The translations under genes and the position numbers were made by a program. This document shows positions 11,541-22,754 of a DNA stretch of 64,000 bases, piece after piece. The stretch is from contig JAIWND010000012.1 of assembly GCA_025330725.1 (NCBI GenBank), positions 248,001 to 312,000 on the forward strand. The letters are read 5' to 3'. A model generated the notes under the pieces. It had not been told where the DNA came from. It made no database searches and saw nothing but the letters and a program-made list of their open reading frames with translations. Positions within the stretch are counted from its first letter, which is position 1. Every line of letters begins with the position of its first letter. The stretch comes from Chlamydoabsidia padenii. Its lineage: Eukaryota; Mucoromycota; Mucoromycetes; Mucorales; Cunninghamellaceae.

Positions 11541-12963
11541 TTCCTGGCGGTCCTGGCATTCCTCCACCTCCACCTCCTCGTAAGCAGAAAACATAAATGT
11601 AAACAATACTATCGATTATGTATTAATGCCCCTCTTTTTTTAGTTCCTGGTGGTCCTGGCATTCCTCCTCCTCCTCCACCTCGTAAGCAGAAAACATAAA
11701 TGTAAACAATATGGATCATATATTAATTTTCTGCTTCTAGCTCCTGGTGGTCCGGGCATCCCTCCACCACCACCATTTCCAGGTAAAATCTCCCCAAAAC
11801 AAGTAACTCCATTGCATAGACTCACCCTCTCTCTGCTCTTTTTTTTTTTTCCACCATGATAGGTGCACCTGGCCTACCTAATATACCTGTTGCCCCGAAA
11901 GGTCCATTACGAAAGGAACTCCGACACTACCCTGAAATCAAGCTCAAGAATCTACAATGGCAGAAATTGGACGCTCGTAATGTGGAAAAAACTATATGGA
12001 TGTCAAAATCGGTGGATGAAGATGCCCTGGAAGATGCTTTAGATGAAAATGGGGTCTTTGTCAAGATTCAAGATCTATTCCCTGCCAAGGTCAACACCTT
12101 CTTTGAACGACGACTGGCCAAGAAGACAGATGAAAAGAAAGATGCTGTCCGGTTTTTGAACAAGGAAAAAGGAAGGAGCATTAGTAAGTAATCACCTCTC
12201 TTTTTTACTCATCTTAATATTGTCCCCACGAATTACTCGAATTACTAACTTGATTTTAATAGGTATTGCTGTATTGCCAAAAGTCAATAAATTCGCCAAC
12301 TTGGATGAAGCAAAACAACGTATCATGGCCATAGATGAAGAACTTTGCACTGAAACCTTCCTTAGTAACCTAATCACTTATATGCCCGACAAACAAGATG
12401 ATCTCAAGATTATGGATAAGTATCTCAAGGCTACTCCTGAAGAATGCGAAGAATTGGCGGAACCTGATCTCTTTACTGTGGTGGTAATATGAATAAGATG
12501 GGGGGGGGTAAACAGTATAAAGTACTTATTTGTTTTATGCTCTATGTAGATGATGCGAATGTACCGATATGAACAAAGAATCCAATTTATGCTCTTCCGG
12601 GTGCAATTCTGGGAAAAATATGACCAACTAACAAAGGTATATTCTCTCAAACAAATACTCTTTTGCTAACCCCTTTGAATAGAATATGACTATAGTGCTA
12701 GATTTATCTGATGCTTTACGGAACTCGTCTAGCTTCAAGGAACTACTTTGCGTAAGTACACTATAAAACACGAGCTGTGCAAACGAATTGCATTCCAAAA
12801 CTAACATATCTTTTTTTCATTAGGTCATTCTCTTGCTTGGTAATTATATGAATGCATCAAGCTTACAAGGTGGTGCATTTGGTATGCGTATATCAAGTAT
12901 AAACAAGGTGATGCGGAATTAGGAAGAATTATCGCTCTGAAATTCTCAAGAAGTGTTTACTAA

Positions 12964-13007
<44 letters not shown>

Positions 13008-13974
13008 TTTGTTTTGTAGCTGGTAGACACAAGGGCATCCAATGTATCTTCCTTGACACTTTTACATGTTCTGGCCGGTATTGTGCGGCGCCACTTCCCT
13101 CACATACTCCAATTTGTCGAAGATCTCAAGAATGCTCCTCAAGCAGCCCGAGGTAAATCAACTGATAGGGGTAGATGGTACTAATATAACTTTTTTTTGA
13201 TTCTTTATATTTTAGTGATGGCCAGTGTCAACGATATGGTCCAACAATATACCGAAATGCGACAAGGTCTAAAACAATTGGCTTTGGAATTGGGAACCAA
13301 ATGGCAGCCTGAAGATGTTGAATTGGAAGAAGGTGATCGATTCCTCAAGGTGATGACGGAACATAATGAAGCAGCCAACGATCGGTTTGAAGACCTGGAA
13401 ACACTTTATGTCAACATGGATGCTAAATGGAAGGATGTGATGGTGTTTTATGGCGAAAACCCCAAGGTGATGCGACCAGACGACTTCTTCAACACTATTG
13501 CTCAATTTGTGGTCTCTTGGAAGGATGCTGGCGCTGCCGAAGAAAAACTCAGTCAGAAGATGGAACGCGAAGAAAAACGAAAACAAGAGGAACTGGAACG
13601 CAAAGAACGACAACTCAAGAAAAAGGAGGCGGAAATGGCGGCGGCAGAAGCAAAGATCACTCCTTCACAACGTGTAACTGGTATCGATATCAGTGAAGGT
13701 AAGAGGAGGAAAACATATATCTTTGTGGTCTTTGGGGGCTCTTAATTACTAATGTCTATGATTTTACTTAGATGCAAACACTGGTACTGAAGCCGATCGT
13801 AATATGATGGATGATCTGTTGGCCAAGTTACGGGTTGGTGATGGTGAAGTCCGTACTACTCGACAAAAACGAAGCAACAAGGAAAATCGGCGACGAACTG
13901 AAAGCAACGCTGCCAATGACGATGATACATTGTCTGCTGAAGCTTTACTCAAGTCTTTACAAACTACAGAATAA
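7568..13974 (+). CDS. Diaphanous-type formin (GBD/FH3-FH1-FH2-DAD)
   Basis: Formins nucleate and extend straight actin filaments under Rho GTPase control, at hyphal tips and septa. About 1,420 aa from some 30 exons. Order: N-terminal GTPase-binding/FH3 armadillo region (7568 to about 9650), coiled coil (about 9830-10000), Pro-rich FH1 (about 10718-11782), FH2 actin-binding domain (about 11863-13650, starting near LKNLQWQKLDARNVEKTIW), and an autoinhibitory DAD with the core MDDLLAKLR followed by basic residues (about 13800-13900). The FH1 is split into symmetrical phase-1 mini-exons; see that entry. Introns contain very long T runs (68, 44 and 39 nt) before acceptors. It most resembles SepA/Bni1/For3-type fungal formins. 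The start is the first ATG, downstream of the regulatory element. Confidence 0.93.
8527..8594 (+). repeat. Poly(T) tract, 68 nt, in formin intron
   Basis: Longest homopolymer in the window, in the stretch before the acceptor ACTTCTCTAG, so it acts as or replaces the polypyrimidine tract. Comparable runs sit in formin introns at 11495-11538 (44) and 12966-13004 (39). Confidence 0.95.
10499..11782 (+). repeat. Tandem mini-exon array encoding the FH1 proline repeats
   Basis: Twelve exons of 33-51 nt (10499-10534, 10607-10642, 10718-10768, 10841-10873, 10947-10991, 11076-11126, 11199-11234, 11295-11339, 11406-11444, 11541-11579, 11644-11682, 11741-11782). All have lengths divisible by three and all are bounded by phase-1 introns. 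Those from 10841 on follow the pattern PG-x-x-G-I-PPPPPP. The last introns are near copies of one another (GTAAGCAGAAAACATAAATG and relatives), so exon plus intron was duplicated as a unit. Any exon can be skipped without a frameshift. Confidence 0.85.
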
Positions 13975-14290
13975 AACCATCTACTGTGTATCTATTGGGT
14001 TTAATATTATGATCAGACCTGTTGATTTCTCTTCTCTAATTCTCTCTCTCTATTCCTTATCCTTTCCCCTACAATTATAGCCCTTTATCATCTATTATTA
14101 CTCTCATTTGTTATATATATTGTATTAATAAAGTAAATACCACTTTTTACACTTCTACATGGAATAAATGTAAAACTCACCATGTAGTACATATATAATA
14201 CGACATTGGATAATTTGTCTTATTTGAAAATGATCAAATCACTTGCTGGTATTTACTTGAAATGGGCGAACATCTGGTAATTCATGCATT

Positions 14291-14322
14291 TTGAAATCCC
14301 GAATGTGTGGTTTCAAATCCCG
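14291..14322. promoter_or_regulatory. Pair of CGGGATTT(G/C)AA elements
   Basis: Two exact copies 21 bp apart: TTGAAATCCCG (14291-14301) and TTCAAATCCCG (14312-14322). Downstream come a TATA-like TATTTAAA near 14428 and a CT-rich stretch. The only plus-strand frame that follows is the 17-codon ORF at 14483. Confidence 0.55.
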
Positions 14323-14482
14323 ATTGTTTTTTCCCTTTTTGACCATGATGCGGCACATTGACAATTGAAGCCCTGATCCAACTATTGATGCCGTATGATT
14401 GATATTGTACTGTGCATAACCCTTCTATTTAAACCAAAACCAAAATCACATCAGTCTCCACCTCCCCCCCTTTTTTTTTTCC

Positions 14483-14536
14483 ATGGCACAAGTCTTAAAA
14501 CCAAAACACTTTTCACATATTATATCAAGCAAGTAG
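14483..14536 (+). CDS. Possible 17-aa ORF behind an isolated promoter
   Basis: ATG to TAG directly after a CT-rich leader, with a TATA-like box and paired regulatory elements upstream. The placement is promoter-like but the peptide is very short and of unknown family. It may be a decayed gene, a first exon or chance. Confidence 0.15.
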   Translation: MAQVLKPKHFSHIISSK

Positions 14537-14593
14537 ATTTTTATTAATCAACAAAGTTAATAATAACAAAAGTTTTATACTATAAAATGGCTA

Positions 14594-15320
14594 TTACTTG
14601 TGGGTAATATGTGTTTGTAGATCATCAAGTAGGTTTTGAGTTGTCCAGTAGTGTTGATTAATCATTCCTTGTGATTTGTCGAATGAGATTCACTGTTAAT
14701 ATCTAATTCATGTCATTGATATCTTGATACTTATCATTCCATATGATTGCTATTACATCCAGAGTATCAATAAACTGAATTTGGCATAATGGTGGATTTA
14801 ATTTTGGCCGTTTCTGTTTCCTAATCATCAAGTTCAAAGTAGACTTACACGCCCTGTTTGTGCTGACTTGAGATGGTAGGGAATGGTATATTGCTTTGAC
14901 TTGGCAAGGAAGATTCCACAAAAGTCCAAAAAAAAAAAAAAAAAAATTGTTGTTGTCCTCGTATTCGTAAGTTTGTCGTTTGTTACATAACCAAGTGATG
15001 ATTCCTAAAAAGTTCCATGAGAAAAAAAAAAAAAAAAGATTGCAAGTAGAGGTTCTTCAAGTTTTCATTCCTTTACGTATTACGTTCATATCTTCATAAT
15101 GTTTTCTTTTGTTGTAGAAGCACACTATTGTTTCTTTAGCGGCACGACAATTCCATACTTCAGAATCCAGGAGTTGGTTAACGCCTATCGCATGCTAACA
15201 AATCCCCCCCCCAAAAAAAAAAGAGAATAAAAGTAAGAGTTTACTACAAAGAAATTTCTTTTCAAATACCCGACCTCTATTTTACCTTTCTAAATGTCAC
15301 CAATTCGTCCAAAGATGTTA
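14594..15320 (-). other. Probable small multi-exon gene, model unresolved
   Basis: Several minus-strand pieces look coding. At about 15290-15320 there is a piece reading LTSLDELVTFRK before a donor. At 15084-15184 a stretch between an acceptor (GCGATAG) and a donor (GTAATACG) reads as 33 codons such as VNQLLDSEVWNCRAAKE. The last piece reads HYWTTQNLLDDLQTHITHK and stops at 14594-14596, with an AATAAA about 50 nt further on. I could not join them in one frame or find a start codon; if they form one gene, its 5' end could lie beyond the tRNA. Function unknown. Confidence 0.3.
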
Positions 15321-15407
15321 AAGTTGTAAAAAGAAGAGAAAAGAGAAGTTAAAATACGCAAAGCGGTATTTAAAAACAGGTAAAAAAATTACCCGGAAGT
15401 GCAGCCC

Positions 15408-15412
15408 AAAAA
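15408..15412 (-). terminator. RNA polymerase III T5 terminator of tRNA-Val
   Basis: Five T on the minus strand, 6 nt after the tRNA 3' end. Confidence 0.7.
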
Positions 15413-15418
15413 TATAAT

Positions 15419-15491
15419 GTCACTTGCAGGATTCGAACCTGCGACCTCATGCGTGTGAAGCATGCGTGATAACCGACTACACCAAAGTGAC
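15419..15491 (-). tRNA. tRNA-Val (CAC)
   Basis: 73-nt cloverleaf on the minus strand. The acceptor arms GTCACTT and AAGTGAC pair fully. The A box (TGGTGTAGTCGG) and B box (GGTTCGAATCC) are intact. The anticodon stem CATGC/GCATG encloses the 7-nt loop TTCACAC, giving anticodon CAC, which reads GUG. There is no intron and CCA is not encoded. Confidence 0.95.
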
Positions 15492-15553
15492 TACTGATGA
15501 AGACAAAATTTTAAAGTAATATATAAAGCACAACGTCGGAGTCTCAAAAAAAA

Positions 15554-15561
15554 TGACGTCA
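15554..15561. promoter_or_regulatory. CRE/ATF palindrome TGACGTCA
   Basis: Perfect 8-bp palindrome of the kind bound by CREB/ATF bZIP factors, about 300 bp before the ATP synthase d start. A second half-type site, TGACGTC, lies near 15762. Confidence 0.4.
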
Positions 15562-15862
15562 TACATGTTCTCCAGGTCATGTACCGTTCGATACTGCCAA
15601 GTCACACGATCTATTAACAATAAGTGGTAAACTAATGCTAGTATATAGTAAATGACAGGTTGAATTATGAGTTTCTAGTTCATAAATGAGATAAAATGAA
15701 TTGCATGAATTTGTCAGAGCAAAAAAAAAAAAAAGTACCTGCGTCTGAAAAATCATACTGTGACGTCGAGTCGAGCTTTGAAAAAAAAAATGTTTTCGGA
15801 GGATGGGCCTTGTTCCTCACCCCTCTCTTCCTTTCTCTTTTTTTTTTTTTTACCACACAAAA

Positions 15863-16605
15863 ATGATGGCCTCTACTGTGCGTGCTGCTGCTAAGCAATT
15901 GGACTGGACTAAGTTATCATCTTCTCTTCCTCAAGAAACTGTCGCCTCTTTACAAGCCTTCCGTAAACGTAATGAAGAAGTCAAGCGTGTGTTGAACGAA
16001 TTACAAGCTCAACCTACCTCTGTGGACTTTGCTCACTATCGTAAGGTGTTGAAGAACCAATCTGTGATTGATTCTGCTGAAAAGGCTGTTCAAGGATTCA
16101 AACCTGTTGCTTATAACCTTGATGCTCAACTCAAGGCTATTGATCAATTCGAAACCAAGGCCGTAAGTAGTAAATAGTAAAAAAAAGGGGGGGTAGTGAC
16201 AAGTGCAATACCATTGTGTGTTTGCATCCAGTTGGGTAGGGGTATAACAAAGGAAACATATCACTAATTACCTTTTACTTTTGAATAGGTTGCTAAAGCC
16301 AAGACCACTGTCCAACAAATTGATGTCGAACTCAAGGATCTTCACGCCACTCTCAGCAACATTGAAGGTTCTCGACCTATCGAGCAACTCACCGTAAGTA
16401 ATCCCCCTCCCCAATACACAAGGAATGGTATGACTTGATTCACTGACCTATTCTTCTTTTTCTTCCTTTGTTTTATATATACTAGGTTGACGATATCATT
16501 GCTGCCAAGCCCGAAATCAACAAGAACGTCGAAGATATGGTCCAAAAGGGTCAATACACCATCCCCGGTTACAAGGAAAAGTTCGGCGATATGTCTTACT
16601 TCTAA
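15863..16605 (+). CDS. ATP7: ATP synthase subunit d, mitochondrial
   Basis: Peripheral-stalk subunit of F1Fo ATP synthase on the matrix side of the inner mitochondrial membrane. Three exons (15863-16162, 16289-16393, 16486-16605) give 174 aa, the yeast Atp7 length. Typical features are the N-terminal LDWTKLSSSLP, a long helical middle with VDFAHYRKVLKNQSVIDS and the C-terminal PGYKEKFGDMSY. The ATG at 15863 follows a CT-rich leader; a second ATG directly after it (15866) could also be used. A poly(A)-signal-like AATAAAAA lies near 16696. Confidence 0.95.
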
Positions 16606-16773
16606 TTGTAGTCTCTTACTGGCGCTGCCCCTTCTTCACCAGGATGGGTCCTGTCATTCCTTACTTTAGATTAGATTTGATAGGTCATTGTATCACTACA
16701 TTATAAATAAAAATCAACACACACACACACACAGACTCCTCAGTTTGTATTTTTTAATAGTAATGGGTGGGTG

Positions 16774-16775
<2 letters not shown>

Positions 16776-16806
<31 letters not shown>
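16776..16806. repeat. Poly(T) tract, 31 nt
   Basis: Uninterrupted T run in the short spacer between the convergent ATP7 and BAR-SH3 genes. Confidence 0.9.
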
Positions 16807-16807
<1 letters not shown>

Positions 16808-16929
16808 TTTGTCTTATTTAGGTCATGTATATTTGGAAGATACTATAGACAGATGGTTTATAATTGATTTTTTATTGATTAGTATAAAAATAATGATAAT
16901 CTAGACTATATAAAGAGGAGGGTTGGTTA

Positions 16930-19024
16930 TCATACAACGTGTCTATGGAAACAATTGTTGCATTGATCTTTTTTGAACAAGTTGACACTAAAATCATCAC
17001 ATCCACAATCTTGACAATCCACCACTTGTTTCGTCAAAGTAATTGGTTGGGTACTGATTCTTGATGATGGTGGAGGAGACGGTGGAGATCGTGTAGCTAG
17101 TCGTGATATATTTGAGGATGATTTTGACAATGGAGAGGATGTTGGTGTTGATGGTAATCCCAAAAATGGTGATGGTGATGATATAGGTGGTGATCTAGAT
17201 TGAGAGATTGGATTGGATTTGATAGATGCAAAGACATTGGATGCTGCTGCAGGGGATGGCAAGTTGTCATCAAAGGGTGATCCTGTAAGTTGGTGCTGAT
17301 GCTGACTGATCCCCTCTTCACACTGGTTGATGTGAGTATCATTGTTGGTCATCATATGCGGTCGATTCGGTATTGGAGGAGATCGAGTCATTGTTGTTGT
17401 CACATCTTCCGTATAGTCGACTGGGAATATACCTCGTCGCCTGATTCCATCTTGATTGATTTCCCCCATCCACCATCCTTCGTCCACAGGTTCCACCACC
17501 GTAATCAAATCACCAACATTAAATGAGAGTTCATCTTGTGCTTGTCCTTCAAATTCAAAGATCGCCTTTCGAGTCTTCCTTGGGGCTGGACTTGGGCTTG
17601 CTATAAAATGACAAGGTGAAAATGGTTAATTATTACAATGATATGTTGGCCTACTTACATTTCCTTCTTGGTACTGTTGGAGGAGGAGACCGATTCCGTG
17701 AGGCTGATAGTTGTCCTTGATCAGTACTATTACAACTTGATAAAGAGGAGTAACTTGGTTTACGACTACCAGGAAGGTATTGATTGGATTTCAGGGCGGC
17801 GACAGATGAGGAAAGCAGACCACCATTACCACTTTTAGATGTTGAAGAAGAGTGAGAAGAACTGTTGGTGGAGGACCGAGTGAGAGGAGGGATACCTGAT
17901 CGATTGGAGCGATTGATACCAAGAGTAGGCATATGAACACGTAGTTCATTGATTAAATCCACCGACTTCTGATGATAAGCCAATTGGAATTCCATTAATT
18001 GAGACAATGCATTACAATGATCCATCTACATACACGTAAAGATAAGTTAGTTAATTATTAATTGATCATCCCTAGTTAATTACTTACTTCATAGTCGTGC
18101 AAAGTGACCATCTTTTCAATAACGAGTTGTTCGCACTCTTCATACTTTATTTTAGATGCTTGCAATTCTTGTTCCCATTCTGGTTTCTCCTTTTTCGACT
18201 TGTTGATCCGACATAGTTTTGAATCATAATCCAACCGTCTTGATTCCAATTTCTTCTTTAGTGTATAATAGTCCTTGTAGTGTTGTAATCCTTGTTCTAG
18301 TATATTAATGTATTCAGTCTTGACATTATTTGCAAATTCGTCTTGAAGTAGAGCAATCTGCGCCTCTGTTTGACCAAAGTTAATCAAGGCAACCCCTAAA
18401 TCATATCAAGTTAAAATGAGATGCAGTTTTTTAAAAAGTATTTCTTTTTTAATTACCTAAAGCAGATTCATCATTGTAATCAGCACCATGATTAATCCAA
18501 CAGCTTGATAGATTTTCCAATGGAGTGCACTTTGTTTTCGCATCTTCAGGTGAAGGTTTCTTTTTAGACAGTTGACCATATACTTGTTCAGTTGCTTCAT
18601 GCACCTTTTCAAATCCCGCCCGCTTGTTTTCAGTATCCGTTTCGAGTTGTTGGAAGTTTTCTGTTTGTAGAGTCATCCTGGCTGAACCCAACCTTTCACC
18701 AGTCCACTATATATAAAAAAAAAAACAGAAGAAGATTTGGTTGGTATATCAACAAGGTTTATTTTGTTCAATGTTCAAAAAGGTTGTGCCTATAACAGCA
18801 CCAAAGCAAATACGAAGAATGGAAAAAGAGGCAAACAGTACATGACAAACATACAATGACTATCACCTGTTATACATGTTTCATCTAGTTTACTACTCTT
18901 TTTACCCTTTGCTTTGTATTTGTCTGGTTGTCTTTGTGCAATGACTTGATTGTTTGAGCTACCCCCTTTTTTATGTTGTGCGTAATTGGTTTACCTGTTT
19001 GAATTTATCAAAGTTCTTGAGCAT
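16930..19024 (-). CDS. BAR-SH3 protein with C-terminal Cys/His cluster
   Basis: BAR proteins bind and bend membranes; fungal BAR-SH3 proteins of the Rvs167/endophilin kind act in endocytosis with actin. Five exons (18995-19024, 18457-18706, 18088-18395, 17659-18025, 16930-17600) give 541 aa. The BAR domain fills about residues 1-250 (start MLKNFDKFKQWTGE, coiled-coil helices with HYKDYYTLKKKL). A Ser/Pro-rich linker and an SH3 domain follow (about 325-385, with DELSFNVGD, EGWWMGE and GIFPVDY). After another Ser/Pro-rich stretch, the last 40 residues hold CQDCGCDDF and CNNCFHRH, a probable zinc site. The first intron is 288 nt, long for this window. Assignment to a named fungal subfamily is open. 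Confidence 0.88.
18608..18618 (-). promoter_or_regulatory. CGGGATTTGAA 11-mer inside BAR coding exon
   Basis: The only exact copy inside a confident coding exon; it encodes AGFEK of the BAR domain. Probably codon-driven chance, but worth excluding when the motif is studied. Confidence 0.3.
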
Positions 19025-20041
19025 AGATTGATAACAGAGAGAAGTATTATAATAAGTAAAAGGGTTTGTCAAGTTGTATATGTATTAATATAAAGAGAGA
19101 TAGAAAAAAGAAAGAAAGAGAAAGAAAGAAATAATGAAATCAAAAAATTATAGAAAAGGAGAGTGGATGCGAATTCAAACGCCGTCAGTTCTTTTTGACC
19201 ACTTTCTCCTCTCTCTATTCTTTTCTTCTTCCTTCTTCTTTGCACATCGTTATACAGAATACACTCTTCTTCTCAACAGTTATATCTACTATACAACTAT
19301 ATATTCCTCCAAAGATGCAAGTCATTTGGTCTTCATTGCTTTTACATGTTACTAACCATTCTTTATAATAGCTTGATCGAAAAATGAACACCTTGCAACC
19401 AATCTTTGTGTCAGTAATCTGACGCTCCTACGAAAACAAAACAGCAATACAGTAATCCACATTCTTCCTGATTCTACACTTGGTATCTTGTAATTCAACC
19501 TGTAAGATAGGTTGAAGGGTTGTAATACAATGGGCGACTGTTGTACACATCCGTAACTGATACTGACTCCTTACTCTTTAAGGCAGAAGTTGAACACTCG
19601 GTCAATCTCTACATGACAAGGGTATCTTTTTATAAGCAGGTAAACCCATTTTATAGCATCTTCTCTTGAATATAACTAACATCAAATTATTGCATTTTGA
19701 CAGATTTCCTATTTAGTTATCCTCAGGGTAAAACATCTCTGGGTGAACATTGGTTATGTGATCTTTTTTGTGGCAACTTGGGACAGGGCGCGGTGCAGCT
19801 TTCTCTCTAGTAGATTTGGTAAGTGTAAAAAAGAGATCTCCTTACTGTGCCTAACTTTATATTCTTTTTGTATAAGTACTCGGCGACACTAGCCAATTTT
19901 GACAAATGATAATCACCGTATAGTTTTCTGGTGACTTTGAAGGATGAAACCATATAAATGACACTCCTTTTATGCGACGGCAAAGAAAAGCGGCAAACGG
20001 CAAGCGTGCCGTGATCGGATGACTAATCCATTTGGTACCCT

Positions 20042-20072
<31 letters not shown>

Positions 20073-20551
20073 GGTATCAAAAGGCTTCCATCACATCATC
20101 AAGTTTACTCTCATACAATGGAAGGTCGATTGCATTTGCGGTAAAGACCATTAGGCTGATGTTATTCTCTTTAAACTAGACCCATCCTCTTTTACTAGTG
20201 TTTTTAGATCTTATATTTGGGTAGCTATATATAATGTTTAACAATATAATAAAAAATCTAGTTTTTAAATAAAATCCTTACCTTTAATATTTGATGTGGG
20301 GTAAAGTTTCATCTTAATCGAGGCTGAAATATTCTCCCGGAGGTGGTTACTTGTCAGCAAAATCTCACCGCACGTGGGTGTGGGGAAATGGCGGGATTTG
20401 AATTATTTCTTAAAAAACAGAAAAAAAAAGAGTTCTAGTCTTCGTTCTTCTCATTCCTTCCACTTTTGTATCGATTCCCTTCTTCATACTTGTTACCTTT
20501 TAATATATTGTCAACTTGGATAGCAACAACCGACCTTCAACAAATCAATCA
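19025..20551. other. Divergent spacer between BAR-SH3 and hydrolase
   Basis: 1.5 kb with a TTCAAACGCCG variant (19173) on the BAR side and an exact GGCGGGATTTGAA (20390) on the hydrolase side. It also holds a CACGTG E-box (20371-20376) and a 29-nt T run (20044-20072). I see no gene. Confidence 0.5.
20392..20402 (+). promoter_or_regulatory. CGGGATTTGAA element upstream of hydrolase
   Basis: Exact copy, extended 5' to GGCGGG, 150 bp before the ATG. A CACGTG E-box lies 15 bp further upstream. Confidence 0.65.
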
Positions 20552-22030
20552 ATGCCTCGACTTATCCCAACAGAATCTTTTACCATCGGCGTCCACCCTG
20601 GCACTTTGGGTTACGACGTGCAAAAGCTTGTCGTTGATAAACACTGTTTCAAAGCACCACAACAACCTGTCAAACAAAGATTGGCTCTTATATTCTCTCA
20701 CTCTAATGGATTCACCAAAGAAACTCTTCACCCATTGATTCGACGTGTTGTCCAAGGTATACATCAACAGGAACGTTATCAGCACACCGATCTTTGTGTC
20801 TTTGCTTGGGATGCACGCAACCACGGTGACTCTGCTCGTTTGAATGAAGGTACTTTTTTGGATTCATGTAAGTACTGTAAAAGATACAAGAAAAGAGAAA
20901 ACCAGGACATGCCATTATCGACCAACTCTTAAACCTCTCTCTCTCTCTCTCTGTAGATACCTGGTTTGATAATGCTATGGATACTTTACAACTCGTGGAA
21001 ACATTCAATCTTAAAACGGAATACGATGGTATTATTGGCGTTGGACACAGTTTTGGTGCCACTTCTATGTAAGCCTTTTTATTTTTTATTTTTTATTTTT
21101 TGCCTATTAATCATTTAAATAACTATATGAACTGACCTCCCCCTTTATATGTATATATTTAGGATTCTTGCAGAATCCATTTATCCTAATACCTTCACGG
21201 GTATATGTGCAATTGAACCTGTGATGGCTAATGGTATACTGGATGCAGCCCTCCGTGCTAAATTGCCTATGCTCTCCTCTTTGAAACGACGTGATACCTG
21301 GCCCTCTCGAGAAGAATGTCATCAATCTTTGGCTCGTCGGGATTTCTGGAAGATTATGGAACCTGAAGTCTTGGATCTCTATGTGGTAAGTAACATTGTA
21401 TTGAATGATTAAGACTTGTGTGTGTGGGGATTGAATAGTCTAATGAAACTTAATAGAACTATGCACTATATGATGCACCTGATGGTACAGTCAAGTTAAA
21501 GACACCCAAAGAACAAGAATTCGTAAGTAGACATGATGATGACAAGTACTCTTGTTGTTACTAATTTGATCTCTCTTCTTCTCCTCCAGCACATATTCAG
21601 TGTAAGCTATTATGCTATCGCGATGGCCTACTCCTCTCTTAGATCTGTAAGAATACCTGTTCAATTTGTCTATGGACTCAGCTCGACATAGTAAGTAATA
21701 GATTAAAACAAGAAAAGGTAAAGGGATTTGCATAACTGACCATTTATCTTTAACTGTTATGTAGTGTTTCCTTTGATCCATTGTCTCTGAATGATGCTGA
21801 TTTGAACCCCAAATACATCAAATCGGTACAAGTAGAAGGCACTCACATGGTGCCTAATGAAAATACAACGTCTATGGGTAAGAAAAACAACGATAATACT
21901 TGATCATCTATCTTCTGTGTCTTATCTTTTGTTTTTTTATTACTTGCCTTATGTAGTGCCCCTTATTATCAACTTGATGGACGATGCCCTGAACAATGTC
22001 AACAAGAAACATATGGAATCCAAGCTTTAA
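20552..22030 (+). CDS. Alpha/beta hydrolase with peroxisomal targeting signal
   Basis: Serine hydrolase resembling the yeast peroxisomal lipase Lpx1. Seven exons (20552-20867, 20957-21068, 21163-21385, 21457-21522, 21590-21690, 21765-21877, 21957-22030) give 334 aa. The oxyanion region FSHSNGF, the nucleophile elbow GHSFG (Ser in GVGHSFGATS), WDARNHGDS and a late catalytic His in EGTHMVPNE are visible. The protein ends in SKL, the standard PTS1 signal, so import into peroxisomes is expected. The substrate is unknown; an acyl ester is likely. The first ATG of the frame is used. Confidence 0.88.
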
Positions 22031-22180
22031 ATTAGTTATGATTAGAAACAGTACTTAATTTTATAAATAGTTTGTAAAACATGCATTTGATAATAAAGAT
22101 GGATCAGATATAATCTGTGTTGATGTAATGATTGTTTGTACTTGATTGCATAATAGCATGAGCGACTCAAACTGGCGCGG

Positions 22181-22202
22181 ACGGAATTTGAATTATACAC
22201 AG

Positions 22203-22236
<34 letters not shown>

Positions 22237-22252
22237 GGCGTTTTAAAAAGGA
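22181..22252 (+). promoter_or_regulatory. Variant elements upstream of TFC1
   Basis: ACGGAATTTGAA (22181-22192) and CGGCGTTTTAAA (near 22236) are near matches to the recurrent element. They flank a 30-nt A run (22205-22234), 43-115 bp before the TFC1 ATG. Confidence 0.4.
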
Positions 22253-22294
22253 TTCCTCGTATTTTCATTTCCTTTGTCCTTTTTTCACTATATA

Positions 22295-22723
22295 ATGGAA
22301 CCAGAATACGAACGTGCACCAACTTACCCTATTGCTAATCGTAGATTCCTGTGTGTAGAATATCCTGGTTTTGTAAAGAACATTGATCGTGTCTTGGAAA
22401 CCCTTGGTGGGGAAAAGAACATTTCTCAGGTAACAAGGAATAAACACACACATAACTTGATAAAGCTCACCCCTCCATTGTTTTGTTTATTTTGGTGTTT
22501 GTGATAATAATAGGTTTATGGAAATAGGGATAACGAACAATTAGAATTACGCTATCGACCCAAGGATCCTTTTTGCCACTCTATCAATGGATCTATTGTA
22601 CCCAGCTCTCAAGTATTGGTCAAGGTGACACGGCGACGAAGAAAAAACCAACCTGAAGACGAAGGCCAATTGACCACAGAAATTGTCGGTACCATTCCAC
22701 ATACTTGTAGATTCAGAGGTAAC

Positions 22724-22754
<31 letters not shown>

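Noticed and set aside
19380..20040. Possible C/D-box snoRNA in the spacer
   Set aside because: Short CTGA and TGATGA-like words are present but without paired boxes or a closing stem.
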